A stretch of 6,027 nt of DNA, from NCBI GenBank assembly GCA_013153675.1, contig JAADEA010000039.1, positions 1 through 6,027 on the forward strand. The letters run 5' to 3'. The notes beneath the pieces were generated by a model. It was not told the DNA's origin. It searched no databases and saw nothing but the letters and a program-made list of their open reading frames with translations. This document shows positions 1-3,403 of the stretch, one piece after another (the first letter of the stretch is position 1; each line of letters starts with the position of its first letter). The position numbers and the translations under genes are program-made. The stretch comes from Campylobacterota bacterium (lineage in GTDB: Bacteria; Campylobacterota; Campylobacteria; Campylobacterales; Sulfurovaceae).

Positions 1-204
1 ATTAGAGACATCAAAGAAAATTGCACTAAGCATTATTAGAGATCTTAATCTATTTGGAAGACCTCCCCTATCTACACTTAATCTCTCTAATATATCTTTG
101 GAAAAGACTCTCTCTACGCTCTCTTTATTTGTCAATATTAAAAATGCAAATATCAAAAATGGAACTATTAAAATCCAAAATAGATATGGGTATTCAAAAC
201 TCAT
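1..204 (-). CDS. batB: BatB-like VWA membrane protein, N-terminal fragment
   Basis: Only the first 68 codons are visible; the frame is open at the left edge. The start begins MSFEYPYLFW. A hydrophobic segment at about residues 8-25 is followed by a charged loop (TNKESVERVFSKDILERL, then a GGLPNR turn) and the beginning of a second hydrophobic segment at about 56-66. This short N-terminal anchor, basic loop, second anchor layout and the VFSKDILERL-type loop are typical of BatB proteins, which carry a VWA domain beyond TM2. The VWA domain and its MIDAS motif lie outside the window, so metal binding cannot be judged. The ATG overlaps the TGA stop of batA by 4 nt (ATGA), preceded by an AAGGGG element 5-6 nt upstream, so translation is probably coupled to batA. 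The opening resembles BatA (FEF.YPW versus FEYPY), as expected for paralogues. Any VWA-bearing Bat paralogue would fit, so the batB symbol is tentative. Confidence 0.75.
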   Translation of the reverse strand, partial: MSFEYPYLFWILIVPFLIFAFLILTNKESVERVFSKDILERLSVDRGGLPNRLRSLIMLSAIFFDVSN

Positions 205-1121
205 ACAACCCCTTTTGATGTTCTATAATAAAGATATAAAAGAAGGGCTAAAATGGCTATAAAGAGAGGATAGATATATAGATATTTTACATTTTTATAA
301 CTTTTTGCCTTTATCTTTGATGTCTCTAATTTATCTATCTCTGAATAGATCTTTTCTAAATCTTTCTTATTTGCTGCCCAATAAAATTTTCCTTTTCCAG
401 CTTTAGCTAATGCTTTTAGATATTGAGGATCAAAATCTCCATATCCTCCAATTCCTATTGTATATAGCTTTATATCACTTTTAGAAATTAAATCTTTAAT
501 CTCTTCAAAAGAGATTCTACTCATATTATCCATTCCATCAGTAAGTAAAATTACAACTTTACTTTTTGCTTTACTCTTTTGTAAAAGTTTATAAGCTTGA
601 AGAAGTGCATCATTTATAGCTGTTCTAATTCCAGCTATTCCAAGGCGCTGCATCTTTATAATCTCTTTTAAAAACTTTTTTTCAAAAGTTAAAGGAGAAG
701 CAATAAACGCAACACTTGCAAAATTTATAAGACCTATTCTATCATTTTTCCTTTTATCTATAAATTCACTTACCACCTCTTTTACCACATCAAATTTACT
801 CTTATAAGGATCATTAATATCAAATCCCATCTCTCTCATAGAATCGCTTGAATCAATTACAAGCATAATATCTCTTCCTCTTTTTTTACTATCTTTAAAG
901 TTTGTAACTAAAACAGGAGAGCTCATTGCAATAATTAAAGCAACTACTCCAATCCACTTTAAAATAGATAAAAATCTACTCTTAACCTTCTCTTTATAAA
1001 ATATTCTATTAATATGTGGGAAATATATAGCCATTGCCCTTGCTGGACAAAACTTAGCACATATTAAAAATAGAAAAATTAGTGCAAATGCCCATGGATA
1101 TTGAAACTCAAATTGACTCAT
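201..1121 (-). CDS. batA: BatA: VWA-domain inner-membrane protein
   Basis: This 306-residue protein has the BatA architecture and is close to the family's usual length. TM1 is at about residues 10-24, a strongly basic loop at 28-50, TM2 at about 52-73, the VWA domain at about 84-265, and a C-terminal TM at about 281-299. By the positive-inside rule the basic loop is cytoplasmic, which places the VWA domain in the periplasm (inference). All MIDAS metal-site elements are present: D90-S-S92-D-S94 (DxSxS), T167 in IRTAIND and D195 in LLTDG. Mg2+ or Mn2+ binding and ligand adhesion are therefore expected. Family knowledge links BatA to MoxR ATPases and to stress tolerance or envelope functions in several bacteria, but no general client is known. 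The ATG has a weak AGGTG site 4 nt upstream and lies inside the end of the upstream gene (14-nt overlap), indicating coupling. An unusual C21-x3-C25 pair sits at the inner end of TM1. Confidence 0.93.
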   Translation of the reverse strand: MSQFEFQYPWAFALIFLFLICAKFCPARAMAIYFPHINRIFYKEKVKSRFLSILKWIGVVALIIAMSSPVLVTNFKDSKKRGRDIMLVIDSSDSMREMGFDINDPYKSKFDVVKEVVSEFIDKRKNDRIGLINFASVAFIASPLTFEKKFLKEIIKMQRLGIAGIRTAINDALLQAYKLLQKSKAKSKVVILLTDGMDNMSRISFEEIKDLISKSDIKLYTIGIGGYGDFDPQYLKALAKAGKGKFYWAANKKDLEKIYSEIDKLETSKIKAKSYKNVKYLYIYPLFIAILALLLYLYYRTSKGVV

Positions 1122-1491
1122 CGCACACCTGCTTATATAAATTAAAATATTTAATTACATCTTCATCCACTTTGCCCACTTCCTTTTTATATTTGTATGG
1201 TTCAAGCCTCTTTACAAGCTCTTCAAAAAGCTTTTCTCTTCTATCATCATTTGCTAATAATCTTCCATAATATGTGGCTTCATAAGCTGCTTTTTTAGGA
1301 TTTGACCAATCAATTCTACTAAGTGCAGCTAAATACTCTTTCTCTTTATTTTTCTTAAAAGAGAACTTCTTAATAAAAATTATTAAAAGAAATATTAAAA
1401 TCCCAACTACTAAAATAATTAAACCCCAAAAGATATAGAGTGAAAAATCGCTAATATCTACTAATGGCTTTATATCTCTTAATTGGTTCAC
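1108..1491 (-). CDS. Small single-pass membrane protein of the moxR/bat operon (DUF4381-like)
   Basis: This is a protein of about 127 residues. It opens with an LRDIKPLVDIS segment, has one strong transmembrane helix (about residues 18-41) and then a lysine-rich stretch (KKFSFKKNKEK) that should hold the C-terminal half in the cytoplasm. The soluble part is charged and helical (EYLAALSRIDWSNPKKAAYEATYYGRLL...). The LRDI start, size, single helix and position between a DUF58 gene and batA match the DUF4381 proteins of moxR/bat operons; no enzymatic motif is visible and the function is unknown. Two GTG codons compete as start, at 1494 and 1491. The AGGAGG site at 1496-1501 leaves only 1 nt before the first but 4 nt before the second, so I chose 1491; choosing 1494 would add one Val codon. 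The gene starts 8 nt after the DUF58 stop and overlaps batA by 14 nt. Confidence 0.83.
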   Translation of the reverse strand: MNQLRDIKPLVDISDFSLYIFWGLIILVVGILIFLLIIFIKKFSFKKNKEKEYLAALSRIDWSNPKKAAYEATYYGRLLANDDRREKLFEELVKRLEPYKYKKEVGKVDEDVIKYFNLYKQVCDESI

Positions 1492-1495
1492 CACT

Positions 1496-1501
1496 CCTCC
1501 T
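1496..1501 (-). promoter_or_regulatory. Ribosome binding site fused to the DUF58 stop codon
   Basis: On the minus strand the TAG stop of the DUF58 gene runs directly into AGGAGG (TAGGAGG), a near-perfect anti-16S match. It sits 4 nt before the GTG at 1491. A ribosome terminating on the DUF58 gene covers this site, which points to termination-reinitiation coupling of the small membrane protein gene. The spacing also decides between the two tandem GTG codons. Confidence 0.75.
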
Positions 1502-2327
1502 ATACCATCTTCTTAGCTATTTTAATATAAGGCTCTTCATTTGTAAAAAGCTTTACAAATCTAATACTATTTTCTCTAAAATGTTTATATAAGGCTCTAT
1601 CATTTTTTATAATAGCCTTTTTATAACTTTTAATAAGATCTTCTGAGACATCTCCTTCAAATATATTTAATGTCTCTGGATCTACCAACGATAGATATCC
1701 TAAAGGCTTTGGATTCTCTTCAAAATAGTCTCTTACAATAATTACAAACAAATCGTGTTTTTTTGCTAAAAGCCTTAAATCTACCTCTCCAATAAAATCC
1801 CCTATTAAAAATATTAAAGATCTCTTTTTAATCCTTTTAAATAGTGTATCAACCCACTCTTTATATTTTGCCTCTTTATGAAGAGGGTTAAACTCTAAGG
1901 CTCTTTCTACCTCTTTATATACAGAAAATATCTTTTTAGATGGTTTTGAGGCATGATATAGTTTATCTGCAAATAGAATATGAGAAAATTTATCTTTATT
2001 ATTAACAGCAGAAAAACCTAAAATTGCAAGAATCTCTGCCATATATTCACTTTTTTGCTTAGTAGTTCCAAAATAGGTGGAACCACTAAACATTGTTGAG
2101 ACTACTACATTTATCTCTCTTTCTTCATGATATATCTTTACATAAGGTTTTTTTAACTTTGCAGTAGTCTTCCAATCAATCTTTCTAACATCATCTCCAT
2201 ATTGATACTCTCTAATCTCTGCAAATTCAAAACCCTCTCCATGAAAAATAGAGGCATTGTTGCCAAGCATATCACCAAAAACATTTTTTCTTGTCTTTAA
2301 AATAATCTCTTTTGCTTTAACCTTCAC
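1500..2327 (-). CDS. DUF58 family protein with degenerate MIDAS
   Basis: This 275-residue protein has the DUF58 signature: an EGFEFAEIREYQYGDD stretch followed by VRKIDW (residues 31-52), TAKLKKPYVK (55-64) and a YHEERE strand lead-in (66-71). DUF58 proteins carry a VWA-like fold and are encoded next to MoxR ATPases and Bat proteins; they are thought to be partners in the same chaperone-like system. No transmembrane helix is evident, so it is probably cytoplasmic. The canonical DxSxS at the first strand is here M79-F-S81-G-S83, so the first metal-binding Asp is replaced by Met. YFGT after it is normal for the family, and the later acidic position is kept (GDF, D177). It starts with GTG, with AGGAG 5 nt upstream; an ATG overlapping this codon is out of frame and hits TGA at once. 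It lies 8 nt after moxR and 8 nt before the small membrane protein gene. Confidence 0.9.
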   Translation of the reverse strand: MKVKAKEIILKTRKNVFGDMLGNNASIFHGEGFEFAEIREYQYGDDVRKIDWKTTAKLKKPYVKIYHEEREINVVVSTMFSGSTYFGTTKQKSEYMAEILAILGFSAVNNKDKFSHILFADKLYHASKPSKKIFSVYKEVERALEFNPLHKEAKYKEWVDTLFKRIKKRSLIFLIGDFIGEVDLRLLAKKHDLFVIIVRDYFEENPKPLGYLSLVDPETLNIFEGDVSEDLIKSYKKAIIKNDRALYKHFRENSIRFVKLFTNEEPYIKIAKKMV

Positions 2328-2332
2328 ATCTT

Positions 2333-2337
2333 CTCCT
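2333..2337 (-). promoter_or_regulatory. Ribosome binding site fused to the moxR stop codon
   Basis: The moxR TAG stop overlaps an AGGAG motif (ATAGGAG on the minus strand), 5 nt before the GTG start of the DUF58 gene. This is the same stop/Shine-Dalgarno arrangement as at the next junction and implies coupled translation. It also supports the GTG at 2327 as the true start. Confidence 0.72.
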
Positions 2338-3280
2338 ATGGAATAGGTACTGCCCCTAAAACCTTCTCAACTATCATATCTTGAGTAATTCCTTCTGCTT
2401 CAGCCTCATAACTTAAAATAATCCTATGTCTTAAAACCTCTTTAGCAATATAGGCTATCTCAATCGGAGAGACAAAATCTTGCTCTTTTAAAAATGCAAT
2501 TGCTCTACTTGCCTTATAAAGATCAATACTCGCCCTTGGAGAAGCACCAAATTCTATATAGTTTTTAAGCTCATCAAGTCCATATTTCTCTGGCTCTCTT
2601 GTAGCAAATATAATCTCAATAATATATCTTTCTACCTCTGGATCTATATGAACCTTTAAAACCTCTTGTCTAACTCTTTCTAAATCCTCTTTTGTAGCAA
2701 CCTGTTTTATCTCCTCAAAGCTTCTATTTGCTACTCTCCTTGCAATTTCAAGCTCTTCAGCTCTTGTGTTATATCCAACTACTATCTTTAACATAAATCT
2801 ATCAAGTTGAGCTTCTGGCAACTCATAAGCTCCCTCTTGCTCTACTGGGTTTTGAGTAGCCATAACTAAAAATGGTAAATCTATCTTAAAAGTATGATCT
2901 CCAATGGTAACTTGCCTCTCTTGCATTACCTCTAAAAGAGCAGATTGCACTTTAGCTGGAGCCCTATTTATCTCATCTGCTAATAAAAGATTTGTAAATA
3001 CTGGACCTTGTTTAATCTTAAAACTATTAGTAGATGGATCATATATCTCTGTTCCTATAATATCACTTGGTAATAGATCGGGAGTAAATTGAACCCTTTT
3101 AAAATCGAGTCCTAATGTTTTTGCCAAAGCATTAACAGTAGTTGTTTTAGCAAGTCCTGGAACTCCTTCTAAGAGAATATGTCCTTGAGTCAAAAGCCCT
3201 GTTAAGAGCCCCTCTATCATCTTATCTTGACCAACAACAACCTTTTTGACCTCTTCTTTTATCCTCTTAATACTCTCCAC
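2336..3280 (-). CDS. moxR: MoxR family AAA+ ATPase
   Basis: This is a full-length MoxR-type AAA+ ATPase of 314 residues, normal for the family. It hydrolyses ATP, probably as a hexameric ring, to remodel or load cofactors into client proteins together with VWA-domain partners (family knowledge). Visible motifs in order: VVGQDKMIEGLL at the N-terminus, Walker A GVPGLAKT (residues 39-46), Walker B LLLADEINRAP (98-108, catalytic E103), sensor 1 ATQNP (141-145), LPEAQLDRF with the likely arginine finger R161, and sensor 2 GASPRAS with R249. The FKRVQFTPDLLPSDIIGTEIYDP block (60-82) is highly typical of MoxR. There is no membrane segment. It is the first gene of the operon; the GTG start has AGGAG 6 nt upstream. 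It is followed 8 nt later by the DUF58 gene, its usual neighbour. The client is unknown, and no methanol dehydrogenase or other obvious substrate gene is in view. Confidence 0.96.
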   Translation of the reverse strand: MESIKRIKEEVKKVVVGQDKMIEGLLTGLLTQGHILLEGVPGLAKTTTVNALAKTLGLDFKRVQFTPDLLPSDIIGTEIYDPSTNSFKIKQGPVFTNLLLADEINRAPAKVQSALLEVMQERQVTIGDHTFKIDLPFLVMATQNPVEQEGAYELPEAQLDRFMLKIVVGYNTRAEELEIARRVANRSFEEIKQVATKEDLERVRQEVLKVHIDPEVERYIIEIIFATREPEKYGLDELKNYIEFGASPRASIDLYKASRAIAFLKEQDFVSPIEIAYIAKEVLRHRIILSYEAEAEGITQDMIVEKVLGAVPIP

Positions 3281-3286
3281 AAAACT

Positions 3287-3291
3287 CTCCT
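3287..3291 (-). promoter_or_regulatory. Ribosome binding site of moxR
   Basis: AGGAG on the minus strand lies 6 nt before the GTG start at 3280, an optimal spacing. It supports a GTG start for the first operon gene, as no ATG occurs in frame nearby. Confidence 0.75.
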
Positions 3292-3325
3292 AAAAAAATG
3301 TTATATTTTAAATTAGTTTACATCA

Positions 3326-3345
3326 TAATAATTAACTAATCATTA
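3326..3345. promoter_or_regulatory. Imperfect palindrome over the predicted transcription start, possible operator
   Basis: This 20-bp segment is an inverted repeat with 8 of 10 base pairs symmetric (centre between 3335 and 3336; mismatches at the central pair and at 3330/3341). It lies across and just downstream of the predicted +1 of the moxR promoter, a place where repressors bind. An overlapping inverted repeat, ATTAGTT (3312-3318) and AACTAAT (3334-3340), has a centre spacing of about two helical turns. Very high AT content makes such symmetry easy to get by chance. Confidence 0.22.
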
Positions 3346-3400
3346 ATAAAGTTATATCATTTTTTGGCGCTATTTAAGAGGTAGAAGGATCTTTTTTTTT
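3344..3400 (-). promoter_or_regulatory. Predicted promoter of the moxR/bat operon
   Basis: On the minus strand an extended -10 element, TGATATAAC, has its hexamer at 3351-3356, predicting initiation near A3344 and a leader of about 63 nt. The best -35 match is poor (CTTAAA or TCTTAA around 3373-3379), which is common where -35 elements are weakly conserved. An A9 tract at 3392-3400 would sit about -48 to -56, where an UP element acts. A second TATAAC hexamer at 3300-3305 could give a very short leader. The region is so AT-rich that chance matches are likely, hence the modest score. Confidence 0.4.
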
Positions 3401-3403
3401 AAT

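Noticed and set aside
1082..1270. Open frame on the plus strand
   Set aside because: It lies antisense to batA and the small membrane protein gene; its Ser/Leu-rich translation looks like a shadow of the opposite strand and has no family resemblance.
2327..2329. ATG overlapping the DUF58 GTG start
   Set aside because: It is in another frame and is followed immediately by TGA, so it cannot start the gene.
2904..3092. Open frame on the plus strand inside moxR
   Set aside because: It is fully antisense to the highly conserved Walker B and Walker A-to-B region of moxR and has no protein signature of its own.
3326..3345. Fur box
   Set aside because: The palindrome shares only a loose AT-rich symmetry with Fur sites; without a clear consensus match I keep it only as a possible operator.
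3391..3400. T-run on the plus strand as an intrinsic terminator
   Set aside because: No GC-rich hairpin precedes it and no plus-strand gene ends there; on the coding strand it is an A-run.
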